A stretch of DNA of 64,000 nucleotides. It comes from Rossellomorea aquimaris (GTDB taxonomy: Bacteria; Bacillota; Bacilli; Bacillales; Bacillaceae_B). Below the pieces are notes generated by a model. That model was given only the letters and a program-made list of their open reading frames with translations. It did no database searches and was not told the DNA's origin. Position numbers and translations under genes: made by a program. How positions within the stretch are numbered: the first letter of the stretch is position 1; every line of letters starts with the position of its first letter. Below, in pieces: positions 54,444 to 63,107 of this stretch. The stretch covers positions 172,501 through 236,500 of the forward strand of contig NZ_CP141595.1 of the NCBI RefSeq assembly GCF_035590735.1. Reading direction: 5' to 3'.

Positions 54444-54995
54444 TTATAGAGGGCGTTGTTCTTCCCATTCCTCTCGAATCATGCCCATACGGATGGAGTC
54501 GTAGTATAGTCCATTGTAATAACGGCATTTTCGCATTCTACCTTCGAGTTTCATCCCGATTTTTTCTGCTGCCTTCATCATCCGAACATTCCCTGACCAG
54601 GTGGTGATGCCAACACGGCCAATTTCCTTTGTTCGAAATAAGTGATCCACCCAGAGGGTTAACGCTTCTGTTCCGTAGCCTCCGTTCCAATAGGAAGGGT
54701 CATAAATGACGATGCCGGCTTCAAGCCACCTGCTGGGTTCGTACTCCCAATAATATCCGATGGTTCCAATGATGGTTCCGTCTACTTCAATGATGCGCTG
54801 GAATTCATCGCTGCGGCTTTTATTTTTCATGGATGATTCTAAGTACTCTTCACGTGTTAAGCGTTTATGTTCAAAATAAGGGGCGTCCCATTTTTTCCAT
54901 TCGGGAGAAGGGTCCCCATAAATATAGTCCCATAGAGTAGAAAGATCTCTTTCTTCTATTTTTCTAAGTGTTACACGCTGACCGGTTATTTTCAA
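54444..54995 (-). CDS. GNAT-family N-acetyltransferase (RimJ/RimL-like)
   Basis: A 183-residue acetyltransferase. The acetyl-CoA binding stretch includes GYYWEYEPSRWLEAGIVIYD, WNGGYGTEALTLWVDHLFRT and RVGITTWSGNVRMMKAAEKIG, the typical RimJ/RimL motif A-B region. TTG 54995 is used as start with AGGAG 10 nt upstream. First gene of a minus-strand pair with the flavoprotein. Substrate unknown. Confidence 0.83.
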   Translation of the reverse strand: MKITGQRVTLRKIEERDLSTLWDYIYGDPSPEWKKWDAPYFEHKRLTREEYLESSMKNKSRSDEFQRIIEVDGTIIGTIGYYWEYEPSRWLEAGIVIYDPSYWNGGYGTEALTLWVDHLFRTKEIGRVGITTWSGNVRMMKAAEKIGMKLEGRMRKCRYYNGLYYDSIRMGMIREEWEEQRPL

Positions 54996-55165
54996 TTCAA
55001 GAGCACTCCTCTATATGTTTATATTTCCATTATACAGAAAATAGTGTTTTCATGAGAAAACCTCCGTTTTGCCAACCGAGCAGCCTCCTTATCCATCACC
55101 AAGTTCGGTGCCCAAGGCGGAATGCCCATCCGAAAGAAGTAGAAGAAGCCCTTCAACAAGAAAAC

Positions 55166-55198
55166 AGAGGTCCGTCCCTCTAATAGGGACGGACCTCC
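55166..55198. repeat. Inverted pair of the dispersed 12-mer, terminator-like
   Basis: GAGGTCCGTCCCT and AGGGACGGACCTC flank a 5-nt loop, a 13-bp perfect stem behind the minus-strand DAACS gene, followed on the minus strand by CTGTTTTC. Other single copies of the 12-mer: 5445, 18067, 25794, 25865, 36888, 37502 (start positions). The interval 54996-55165 carries short frames on both strands that I do not support as genes. Confidence 0.75.
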
Positions 55199-55203
55199 GT
55201 ATG

Positions 55204-56391
55204 TCAGCTTGCTTTTATTTTAGAGAGAGGTACTTTTTTTTTCTGTGTAAGCTTGTCCACAATTGACGTGATCGCACCATCACCTGTTACGTTACACGCT
55301 GTACCAAAGCTGTCTTGTGCAAGGTAAAGGGCAATCATGAGGGATGTCATCGTTGGTCCGAAGCCTAACATCGTTTCAAGTAAGCCCAGGGCAGCCATGA
55401 CTGCTCCACCCGGAACACCAGGTGCCGCAATCATCGTGATTCCAAGCATCAGAATGAATGGGAATAGCTGAGTGAACTGTAACGCTTCTCCTTGAATGAA
55501 CATGACCGCCATTGCACAGCTGACAAGGGTAATCGTGCTACCTGATAAATGAATTGTTGCAAGCAGAGGCACTGAGAAGTCTGCAATACTTTCCCTTGAA
55601 CCGATTTTCTTTGAGCGCTCAAGTGTTACGGGAATCGTAGATGCCGAAGATTGAGTGCCCAGTGCCGTAAAGTAAGCTGGCAGCATGCTTTTCATCATAG
55701 AAAGCGGGTTTTGTTTTCTTAAAGTTCCGGCAGTTGTATATTGTAAAATTAAAAAGACTACATGTAAAAGTATGATCATTACAAATACTTTAGCGAATAC
55801 AGACATGATGGCACTTACTTGTCCACCTTGAGTCATGTTCGCGAAAATTCCAAGAATATGAACCGGTAATAGTGGAATAATGATTTTTTCAATCACAAGT
55901 TCAATGATATTTCTGAATTCATTCATGCCCTTTTGAAGAGCGTCTCCCTTAATGGCAGCCATTCCAAGACCAATGGTGAAGGCGATGAGCAGAGCCGTCA
56001 TAACGCCCATTACTGGTGGCATCTCCACTGTGAAGAACCCTTTGAGCAGTGCTTCTTCGGGATTTTCAAATGATTGAGACGTTTGATTTGCTAACAAAGT
56101 TGGGTAAATAGACTTCGCGACCGTAAAGGCGAGTAAGCCGGCTAACACCGTGGAACCATATGCGAGAGCTGTGGTTAAACCAAGCAGCTTACCTGCTCCT
56201 TTACCCATGGATCCGATTCCTGGAGCAATAAATCCTATAATGATTAATGGAATAGCGAATCCGAGGAAATTACCGAATAATCCATTAAACGTAACGAAGA
56301 TTTTAACGAATGACTCAGGTGCAAACGCTCCAATGGCAATACCTAAAGCAATACCTAAGAGGATCTTAGGCAGTAGACCTAGCTTTCTCAT
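55204..56391 (-). CDS. Dicarboxylate/amino acid:cation symporter (DAACS family)
   Basis: A 395-residue GltPh-like symporter of glutamate, aspartate, C4-dicarboxylates or cystine with Na+ or H+. Signature blocks: ALGTQSSASTIPVTLERSKK (the Ser-rich HP1 loop), HLSGSTITLVSCAMAVMF, GVPGGAVMAALGLLE, and QDSFGTACNVTGDGAIT in the last helix. ATG 56391 follows AAGGAGG; 17 additional residues to 56442 lack a ribosome binding site. Specificity within the family is unclear. Confidence 0.9.
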   Translation of the reverse strand: MRKLGLLPKILLGIALGIAIGAFAPESFVKIFVTFNGLFGNFLGFAIPLIIIGFIAPGIGSMGKGAGKLLGLTTALAYGSTVLAGLLAFTVAKSIYPTLLANQTSQSFENPEEALLKGFFTVEMPPVMGVMTALLIAFTIGLGMAAIKGDALQKGMNEFRNIIELVIEKIIIPLLPVHILGIFANMTQGGQVSAIMSVFAKVFVMIILLHVVFLILQYTTAGTLRKQNPLSMMKSMLPAYFTALGTQSSASTIPVTLERSKKIGSRESIADFSVPLLATIHLSGSTITLVSCAMAVMFIQGEALQFTQLFPFILMLGITMIAAPGVPGGAVMAALGLLETMLGFGPTMTSLMIALYLAQDSFGTACNVTGDGAITSIVDKLTQKKKVPLSKIKAS

Positions 56392-56690
56392 CTTGGTGTC
56401 CTCCTTGAAAATACAAATGTTTTTAATAGAAAGATTGTACACCTTATAAGGGGATATTTTAATAGCTTTTCAAATAGGCGAAATCTTAAGTGTATTCAGA
56501 ATAATGTTGTTCACTCCCTGTCGCAGGACTAGTTTTCCTTTGCATACATATATAATGGGCTTTGACTTAAATGTCTTTCGAATCAAGACAAATGTGGTAA
56601 TTTTTATTTTCCATAGGAATCATTCTTTCCCTTTCCGATGAAAGTGATAAAATAGAAACATCTATTGTGAATATTGGAGGTAACTCATAC

Positions 56691-57761
56691 ATGAAAACGA
56701 AGTTATGCTTACTGTACGGTGGTAAATCTGCTGAACATAATGTATCCCTGCAAACAGCCAAGGCCGTGATCGGAGCCCTGGACTTAAATAAATATGAAAT
56801 TCACCCTATTTTCATCTCGACGGAAGGTGCGTGGATCAAAGGTCCACAACTGAATGCTCCCGTTGAAGATGTGAAAGCATTACAGTTTAAGGATGGAGAA
56901 GAAATTGCCCCTAATGCCTTAAGTACATCCATCACTGCTTCCGGGTCTGTTGGGTACGACATGATCTTCCCATTGCTTCACGGACCGAATGGGGAAGACG
57001 GAACGGTTCAAGGAATGCTAGAACTATTAAATCTTCCATATGTAGGAAACGGTGTTCTTGCCTCATCAGCTGGAATGGATAAAGTCATCATGAAGAATTT
57101 ATTTGCTCAAGCAGGCATTCCGCAAGTCAATTACACATGGTTCATCCGCAGCACATGGAAAGGAAATCCTGAGTCCGCTTACAAACAAGTGGAAGAAGAG
57201 ATTGGCTACCCTTGTTTTGTAAAACCGGCTAACTTAGGTTCATCAGTAGGGATCAGCAAATGTACGTCCCGCGAAGAATTGCAGGCTGCCTTCGAGGAGG
57301 CGTTCCAGTTCGACCGTAAAATCATCATCGAAGAAGGTGTGAAAGCACGTGAAATCGAGCTTGGTGTATTAGGGAATGACCAGCCTGAGTGCTCAGTTGC
57401 GGGTGAAATCGTACCTAAAAAAGACTTCTATGATTACAAAGCGAAATATGAAGACGGAGATACGGCCCTCATCATTCCTGCAGAAGTAGAGGGAAGCGTC
57501 TACAATGAAATGAAGAATATCGCGATTCAATCGTATAAAGCCCTGGATTGTTCAGGACTTGTGCGTGCGGACTTCTTCTTAACCGAAGATGGTCAGATTT
57601 ATATGAATGAAGTCAACACGATGCCTGGCTTCACACCATTCAGTATGTTCCCGCTTCTATGGAAGCACACAGGAGTAGACTATCCTACCCTTATCGGAAA
57701 ATTAGTGGAACTTGGCTTAGAGCGTTATCAAGACAAACAAACAATTAAACATACGATGTAA
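56691..57761 (+). CDS. ddl: D-alanine--D-alanine ligase
   Basis: A 356-residue ATP-grasp enzyme making D-Ala-D-Ala for peptidoglycan. N-terminal [36 protein letters not shown] block ([20 protein letters not shown]), ATP-grasp [16 protein letters not shown], and the C-terminal [23 protein letters not shown] 56691 with GGAGGT 9 nt upstream is used rather than the codon at 56667. Forms the ddl-murF pair, as in B. subtilis. Confidence 0.96.
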   Translation: MKTKLCLLYGGKSAEHNVSLQTAKAVIGALDLNKYEIHPIFISTEGAWIKGPQLNAPVEDVKALQFKDGEEIAPNALSTSITASGSVGYDMIFPLLHGPNGEDGTVQGMLELLNLPYVGNGVLASSAGMDKVIMKNLFAQAGIPQVNYTWFIRSTWKGNPESAYKQVEEEIGYPCFVKPANLGSSVGISKCTSREELQAAFEEAFQFDRKIIIEEGVKAREIELGVLGNDQPECSVAGEIVPKKDFYDYKAKYEDGDTALIIPAEVEGSVYNEMKNIAIQSYKALDCSGLVRADFFLTEDGQIYMNEVNTMPGFTPFSMFPLLWKHTGVDYPTLIGKLVELGLERYQDKQTIKHTM

Positions 57762-57771
57762 CGCGATACTT

Positions 57772-57822
57772 GGGACTGACCAGAGGATTCACCGTCTAAA
57801 GGCAGTCCCTGCTCTGTTTTTA
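57772..57822 (+). terminator. Weak terminator-like hairpin between ddl and murF
   Basis: GGGACTG / CAGTCCC stem with a 24-nt loop, then TGCTCTGTTTTTATC. May attenuate rather than stop read-through to murF. Confidence 0.5.
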
Positions 57823-57848
57823 TCAAAAAGAGTAAAAGGAGAAAGCGA

Positions 57849-59225
57849 ATGTTCGAGAAAAAAATTAAAGATATATGCAACATGCTTGATGTGAAAAACG
57901 ATCTTTCCAATTTTGAGTCGGTGGTGGTAAAAGGTGTTTCCATCGATACTAGAAAGATTGAAGATGCCAATCTGTTTGTCCCTTTTAAAGGAGAAAACGT
58001 TGACGGTCATCGATTTGTTCGAAATGCCATTGAAAATGGTGCGTCTGCCGCTCTTTGGGATATCAATGTTCCTAATCCGCCTGAAGATATCCCCGTAATT
58101 GTGGTGGAAGATCCCCTGCTTGCCCTTCAGTCATTGGCTAATCAATATCGCCATGAGCTGGATTTAAAGGTAGTCGGAATTACAGGCAGTAACGGGAAAA
58201 CAACAACGAAAGATATTGTGGCAAACCTTTTGTCTGTGAAGTACCGAGTTCATAAAACACAAGGGAACTATAACAACCACATCGGTCTTCCTTTAACGAT
58301 CCTCTCTCTGCCCCAGGATTCAGAAGTGGCTGTACTTGAAATGGGGATGAGTGGATTCGGAGAGATTGAACTTCTATCAGAGATTTCTCAGCCCGATGCG
58401 GCCATCATCACCAACATTGGAGAATCACATCTTCAGGATCTGGGATCACGGGAAGGAATCGCCAAAGCCAAATTGGAGATTGTGAAGGGCCTGAAGTCTG
58501 ATGGGTTATTTGCATATTACGGAGATGAACCGCTGTTACAGGATGGTGTTCAGGCACTCAACCTGAAGCATGTGGAGACTTTCGGAAGAAACGAATCCAA
58601 CACTATTTATCCAACAAAAATTTATATGGATAATAAAGGGAGTCGCTTTGAGACTTCTCTCGCTGAAGGAGAGACATTCTTTCTTCCCGTATTAGGTCAG
58701 CATAATATCCACAATGCTCTAGCCGGGATTCTCATCGCCCGTAAATTTGGTCTCAGTGTCGATGAAATGAAAGAAGGCTTACAGTCGTTAAAGCTAACCC
58801 AAATGAGAATGGAAATGGTGGAAGGGAAGAAAGGCGAAAGCATCATTAACGATGCCTATAATGCCAGCCCTACCTCCATGAAAGCTGCGATTCAGCTTGT
58901 ATCAGAGCTTGAGGGTTTCCATACCAAAATCCTGGTGCTTGGTGATATGCTGGAGCTTGGCGATCAGGAAGAAGAATTTCATCAGGAGATTGGACAATTG
59001 ATCAATCCGGTGAAAATTCAGCATGTGTTTACTTTTGGTCCTTTAGGAGGCTTTATAGGTAAAGGAGCACTTGAGAATTTCTCTCCTGATCGTGTTCACT
59101 CTTTTACAGATAAGGACAGCCTGACCAAAGAGCTTTCCTCCTTCATTACAGGGGAAGAGCTGGTTTTATTCAAGGCATCCAGGGGAATGAAGCTTGAAGA
59201 AGTCATCGATGGACTAAAGTCATAA
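57849..59225 (+). CDS. murF: UDP-MurNAc-tripeptide--D-Ala-D-Ala ligase
   Basis: A 458-residue Mur ligase that adds D-Ala-D-Ala to UDP-MurNAc-tripeptide, the last cytoplasmic step of precursor synthesis. N-terminal domain with GVSIDTRKIEDANLFVPFKG, ATP-binding GITGSNGKTTTKDIVANLL, central NNHIGLPLTIL and VLEMGMSG, and the C-terminal domain with NDAYNASPTSMKAAIQ and VLGDMLELG. AAAAGGAG precedes ATG 57849. Uses the product of the upstream ddl gene. Confidence 0.96.
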   Translation: MFEKKIKDICNMLDVKNDLSNFESVVVKGVSIDTRKIEDANLFVPFKGENVDGHRFVRNAIENGASAALWDINVPNPPEDIPVIVVEDPLLALQSLANQYRHELDLKVVGITGSNGKTTTKDIVANLLSVKYRVHKTQGNYNNHIGLPLTILSLPQDSEVAVLEMGMSGFGEIELLSEISQPDAAIITNIGESHLQDLGSREGIAKAKLEIVKGLKSDGLFAYYGDEPLLQDGVQALNLKHVETFGRNESNTIYPTKIYMDNKGSRFETSLAEGETFFLPVLGQHNIHNALAGILIARKFGLSVDEMKEGLQSLKLTQMRMEMVEGKKGESIINDAYNASPTSMKAAIQLVSELEGFHTKILVLGDMLELGDQEEEFHQEIGQLINPVKIQHVFTFGPLGGFIGKGALENFSPDRVHSFTDKDSLTKELSSFITGEELVLFKASRGMKLEEVIDGLKS

Positions 59226-59334
59226 ATTTCTACTGACGTCCAAGTTTAAACCTTTACAGAAATGAACAAAATGAGCTTGTAGATGATGGGAGATTGGCTC
59301 GCTCCCTACCTTTTGAAAAGTTAGAGGGGATAAC

Positions 59335-60024
59335 ATGATCGGTTGTTTACTAATCCATGGATTCACCGGGAGCCCTTTTGAAGTAGAGCCTTTGGCAGAT
59401 TTCCTTCAAGAGAGAACCGACTGGGAAATTGTTGTGCCGACACTGCCTGGTCATGGTGAAACCCTTGAACTAAAAGGGGTCAAACATATTGAATGGATCG
59501 AGCATGCAGAGGGTGAGCTTCAGGCTCTTATAGAGAAATGCGATGAGGTTTACGTAATTGGCTTCTCCATGGGTGGTCTGATCGCTTCGTATCTTTCGGT
59601 GAAATATGAAGTCAAAAAGCTCGTGCTTTTAAGTGCGGCAGCTTATTATGTAAATATGAAACAACTACTGAAAGATATTGGAAATATGATTAAAGAAGGA
59701 ATTCAAGGAAATCTGATTGAAAACGAGCTGTACAACCGGTACAAATGGAAGGTGACAAAAACCCCAGTTCTGTCCACGTACGAATTTAGAAAAGTCGTTC
59801 GTATTGCTCGTCCACTCCTGAAAAAGGTTAACGTTCCAACCTTTATTGCCCAAGGAGAGATTGATGGAATAGTCCCCCCTAAAGCTGCAAAATATATATA
59901 CGAGACTATTTCTTCCCAAGAAAAAAACCTTTTTTATTCCCCTAAAGCAAAACATTTGATCTGTCATAGTGAAGATAAGCACGAGCTTTTCGAAGAGATC
60001 TACCAATTCCTGCTAAATGAATAG
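59335..60024 (+). CDS. Alpha/beta-hydrolase, carboxylesterase (Est30-like)
   Basis: A 229-residue serine hydrolase. The oxyanion motif is LLIHGFTGSPFE, nucleophile Ser in GFSMGG, catalytic Asp in GEIDGIVP and His in KAKHLICHSEDK. Size and motifs match the small thermostable carboxylesterase Est30 (YvaK) type. GAGGGG precedes ATG 59335. It lies between murF and cshA, as also seen in some Bacillus genomes; physiological substrate unknown. Confidence 0.87.
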   Translation: MIGCLLIHGFTGSPFEVEPLADFLQERTDWEIVVPTLPGHGETLELKGVKHIEWIEHAEGELQALIEKCDEVYVIGFSMGGLIASYLSVKYEVKKLVLLSAAAYYVNMKQLLKDIGNMIKEGIQGNLIENELYNRYKWKVTKTPVLSTYEFRKVVRIARPLLKKVNVPTFIAQGEIDGIVPPKAAKYIYETISSQEKNLFYSPKAKHLICHSEDKHELFEEIYQFLLNE

Positions 60025-60109
60025 ATTGACTATTTGACATTAGATTGAAATTCATTTCTAGAAGTGGTAACATAGCTACAACATAGTTCTTAATTTGTTG
60101 GACGTGCTA

Positions 60110-60139
60110 GCTCTTCTATTTTGAAGAGTGTATTTTTTT
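60110..60139 (+). terminator. Terminator after the esterase gene
   Basis: CTCTTC / GAAGAG stem with a 6-nt loop followed by TGTATTTTTTTG. Short, so it may be leaky; 60140-60286 then forms the cshA leader. Confidence 0.7.
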
Positions 60140-60286
60140 GTACCAAACATAAAAACTAAACATCTCATATAGACGGTTTTAGATTAGATACCGAAGTCTT
60201 TCGGTGGGTAAGATTTCGTTCCGACCTAAAAATATAATCAGATAATGATTAGTTATAAAAGATGTAAATTAAAGGAGAATGTAACA

Positions 60287-61813
60287 TTGACAAAGTTTGC
60301 AGATTTAAACTTAAGCGCATCTACGTTGAAATCAATTAAACGTATGGGCTTTGAAGAAGCGACACCAATTCAGGCGAGTACAATTCCAGTCGGTTTAGAA
60401 GGTAAGGATATTATCGGTCAGGCACAAACTGGAACAGGTAAAACAACAGCATTTGGAATTCCGATGATCGAGAAGATCGATGTGAAAAATCCAAACGTTC
60501 AAGCTCTTATCATTGCACCAACTCGTGAACTTGCCATCCAAGTTTCTGAAGAGTTATATCGTATCGGAGCTGACAAGCGTGCACGTGTGTTATCTGTCTA
60601 CGGAGGACAGGACATCCAACGTCAAATCCGCGCGATGAAAAAGAACCCTCATATCATCGTTGGTACACCAGGTCGTCTTCTTGACCATATCAAACGTAAA
60701 ACACTCAACCTTGAAAACGTTGAAACATTAGTACTTGACGAAGCAGACGAAATGCTGAACATGGGCTTCATCGAAGACATCGAAAGCATTCTTGAGACTG
60801 TTCCAAGCACAAGACAAACACTTCTATTCTCTGCAACAATGCCGGATCCGATCCGTCGCATTGCAAATCGCTTTATGACAGAGCCGGAAGTAATCAAAGT
60901 GAAATCAAAAGAAGTAACGGTTTCGAACATCGAACAATACTTCACTAAAGTAAGTGAAAAAGAAAAATTCGATACTCTTTCCCGCTTAATCGATGTTCAA
61001 TCACCGGAACTTGCGATTGTATTCGGTCGTACAAAGCGCAGAGTAGACGAATTAGCGCGAGCTCTTAGCATTCGCGGCTACCTGGCAGAAGGTATTCACG
61101 GAGACCTTTCTCAAGCCCGTCGTATGACGGTTCTTAAGAAGTTCAAAGAGGGACGCATCGATATCCTGATCGCAACAGACGTTGCCGCTCGTGGATTAGA
61201 TATCTCCGGCGTAACGCATGTTTACAACTTTGATATTCCTCAAGATCCTGAAAGCTACGTTCACCGTATCGGACGTACAGGTCGTGCAGGTAAGAAAGGG
61301 ATGTCCATCACTTTTGTAACACCAAGAGAAATGGGTTACCTGAAGATCGTTGAACAAACAACGAAGAAGAAAATGACGGCCCTTAAGCCACCTAGCTTAA
61401 ACGAAGCCCTTGAAGGTCAACAACGCTTAGCTCTTGAAAAGTTAGCTGAAGCGGCGAAAGAAAGTGATCTTAAGGATTACTATCAATTAGCAGAAGAATT
61501 CCTTGGAGGTCACGATTCTGTTCAAGCAGTTGCAGCAGCGATCCGTGTACTGACGAAAGAGCCAGACACAACACCAGTTGAAATCACTGAAGAGCGCCCA
61601 TTACCATCAAGAGGTGGTGGAAATCGTGGCGGCGGAAATCGCGGCGGTGGATACAAAGGTGGAGCACGCAGCGGTAAAGGCGGAAGCCGTGGTGGATCAT
61701 CACGCAGCGGCGGTGGAAATCGCGGAGGCGGAAGCCGTGGCGGAGATCGCAACCGTACTGGCGGCGGCAGACCACAATCTTCAACTAAACGTAAATCTTA
61801 TAACAATTCTTGA
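60287..61813 (+). CDS. cshA: DEAD-box RNA helicase CshA
   Basis: A 508-residue helicase of mRNA decay, ribosome assembly and cold adaptation. Motifs: Q motif [20 protein letters not shown], Ia [44 protein letters not shown]. The C-terminal extension (from about residue 445) is a Gly-Arg repeat tract with many RGG units. This differs from the Lys/Arg/Ser-rich tail of B. subtilis CshA. TTG 60287 is chosen with AAAGGAG 9 nt upstream; an ATG reading from 60245 is not supported. Followed by a terminator. Confidence 0.93.
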   Translation: MTKFADLNLSASTLKSIKRMGFEEATPIQASTIPVGLEGKDIIGQAQTGTGKTTAFGIPMIEKIDVKNPNVQALIIAPTRELAIQVSEELYRIGADKRARVLSVYGGQDIQRQIRAMKKNPHIIVGTPGRLLDHIKRKTLNLENVETLVLDEADEMLNMGFIEDIESILETVPSTRQTLLFSATMPDPIRRIANRFMTEPEVIKVKSKEVTVSNIEQYFTKVSEKEKFDTLSRLIDVQSPELAIVFGRTKRRVDELARALSIRGYLAEGIHGDLSQARRMTVLKKFKEGRIDILIATDVAARGLDISGVTHVYNFDIPQDPESYVHRIGRTGRAGKKGMSITFVTPREMGYLKIVEQTTKKKMTALKPPSLNEALEGQQRLALEKLAEAAKESDLKDYYQLAEEFLGGHDSVQAVAAAIRVLTKEPDTTPVEITEERPLPSRGGGNRGGGNRGGGYKGGARSGKGGSRGGSSRSGGGNRGGGSRGGDRNRTGGGRPQSSTKRKSYNNS

Positions 61814-61827
61814 TCAATAGATTTGAG

Positions 61828-61861
61828 GACACGATAACCTTTGGGTTGTCGTGTTTTTTTG
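61828..61861 (+). terminator. Terminator after cshA
   Basis: ACACGATAACC / GGTTGTCGTGT with a TTTG loop and a seven-base T-run. Confidence 0.9.
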
Positions 61862-61900
61862 TTTAGGATGGTCTTGGTGTACGAGCTGGAATTTAGCTTT

Positions 61901-62000
61901 GACGCATAAACGAGTTAAAACGACGCATAAATCTCAGAAACGACGCATAAAATCAAAAATTGACGCATAAATGAGAAAAGTGATTCATAAACGAGTTATC
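61901..62000 (+). repeat. Five direct repeats of GACGCATAAA at 20-21 bp spacing
   Basis: Starts at 61901, 61922, 61942, 61962 and 61982. The first four read GACGCATAA(A/T), the last GATTCATAA. The intervening 10-11 bases are AT-rich and differ (for instance CGAGTTAAAA, TCTCAGAAAC). The spacing is about two helical turns. It lies in the gap between the cshA terminator and the NERD gene. Confidence 0.7.
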
Positions 62001-62082
62001 CGCCATCTAATTTTCACTAAAAGAAGGACTTTCCATAAGAGTGACGAATTAATTAAGCAAAACCTTCAAGGAGAGTGGTCAT

Positions 62083-63048
62083 TTGATCTGTAAAGAACTT
62101 AAAGTTCCCATCATTATTGAAAAATTCCAGGCATTACTATGGCGTCTGCCCCTTAATCATCTCAAAATCCCCATCATAGACAAGGACCTAAAGAAAAGAA
62201 AAGCAGGGTACAACGGGGAGGCAACCGTCTACTACCACCTAAGCTTCTTGAAAGACAAAAAATACAAAATCTTTTATGATATTAGAATCCCTCTATTCTC
62301 TCATCACTTCCAAATCGATTTTCTTGTCATAACCCCCTTCTATATTTTAATTATTGAAGTTAAGAATATCTCTGGAACTGTTACTATTGATCCTTTTATC
62401 AGACAGCTCACCCGAACTTATAAGGGACTAACCGAAGGATTTCCTGATCCTGTCTCCCAAGTCCAAAGACAAACATTATTACTCCAAAAATGGTTCAGTC
62501 TTCATAAACTGAAGCATCCACCAATTGAACACCTCGTTGTATTCAGTAATCCGTCCACCATCTTACATTTTACTAAAACCCCACCGGCTGACTCTCCATA
62601 CAGAGAAATCATTCACGCTCAGAATATAATAGATAAGATTAAAGATTTAAACGAGACATATGTAAAAGAAGTCATTAACTATAAAGAAATTTCAAAAATG
62701 AGAAGAACTATTTTAAAAGATCATCAAGAAAATGAATCGGATATTTTTACAACCTATGGTATTTCCAAGAATGATATTATGACAGGTGTACGTTGTGAGA
62801 ACTGTCATCACATCCCAATGACAAGGGTTAGAGCCTCCTGGTTTTGCAACCAATGCAGTGCGTCATCTAAACATGCTCATTTGAACGCGATTCGGGATTA
62901 CTTCTTATTAATTAATGAGCACATAACAAATAGGGAGTTAAGAGAGTTTATCCACGTTCCATCTAGGACAACGGCATACAAAATGTTAAAAGATTTAGAT
63001 ATGCAAGGAGATAGAAAAGCAGCTTTCTACATTAATTCAGATAAATAA
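62083..63048 (+). CDS. NERD-domain nuclease-related protein with zinc ribbon
   Basis: A 321-residue protein. The NERD domain (about residues 40-150) has GYNGEATVYYHLSFL, FQIDFLVITPFYILIIEVKN, with the Glu, Asp and E-x-K pattern of nuclease-like folds. A four-cysteine zinc ribbon (C-x2-C ... C-x2-C, CENCHH and CNQCSA) follows at about residue 245, then a helical end (NRELREFIHVPSRTTAYKML) that may be a small DNA-binding helix-turn-helix. Start TTG 62083 with AAGGAG 9 nt upstream. Role unknown. Confidence 0.82.
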   Translation: MICKELKVPIIIEKFQALLWRLPLNHLKIPIIDKDLKKRKAGYNGEATVYYHLSFLKDKKYKIFYDIRIPLFSHHFQIDFLVITPFYILIIEVKNISGTVTIDPFIRQLTRTYKGLTEGFPDPVSQVQRQTLLLQKWFSLHKLKHPPIEHLVVFSNPSTILHFTKTPPADSPYREIIHAQNIIDKIKDLNETYVKEVINYKEISKMRRTILKDHQENESDIFTTYGISKNDIMTGVRCENCHHIPMTRVRASWFCNQCSASSKHAHLNAIRDYFLLINEHITNRELREFIHVPSRTTAYKMLKDLDMQGDRKAAFYINSDK

Positions 63049-63107
63049 ATCTATACTCAAATCCTCCCATTCCGCACATACTAACTCCAAAAAGGAGTCC
63101 ACCCCAC

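Noticed and set aside
54968..55266. Short overlapping frames on both strands near 55.1 kb
   Set aside because: No ribosome binding sites; they run into the 12-mer palindrome, and no motif is recognised.
61522..61752. Proline-rich antisense frame opposite cshA
   Set aside because: It is the complement of the Gly/Arg repeat codons; no ribosome binding site.
61901..62000. CRISPR array
   Set aside because: The repeats are about 10 bp with spacers of only 10-11 bp, and no cas genes are present.
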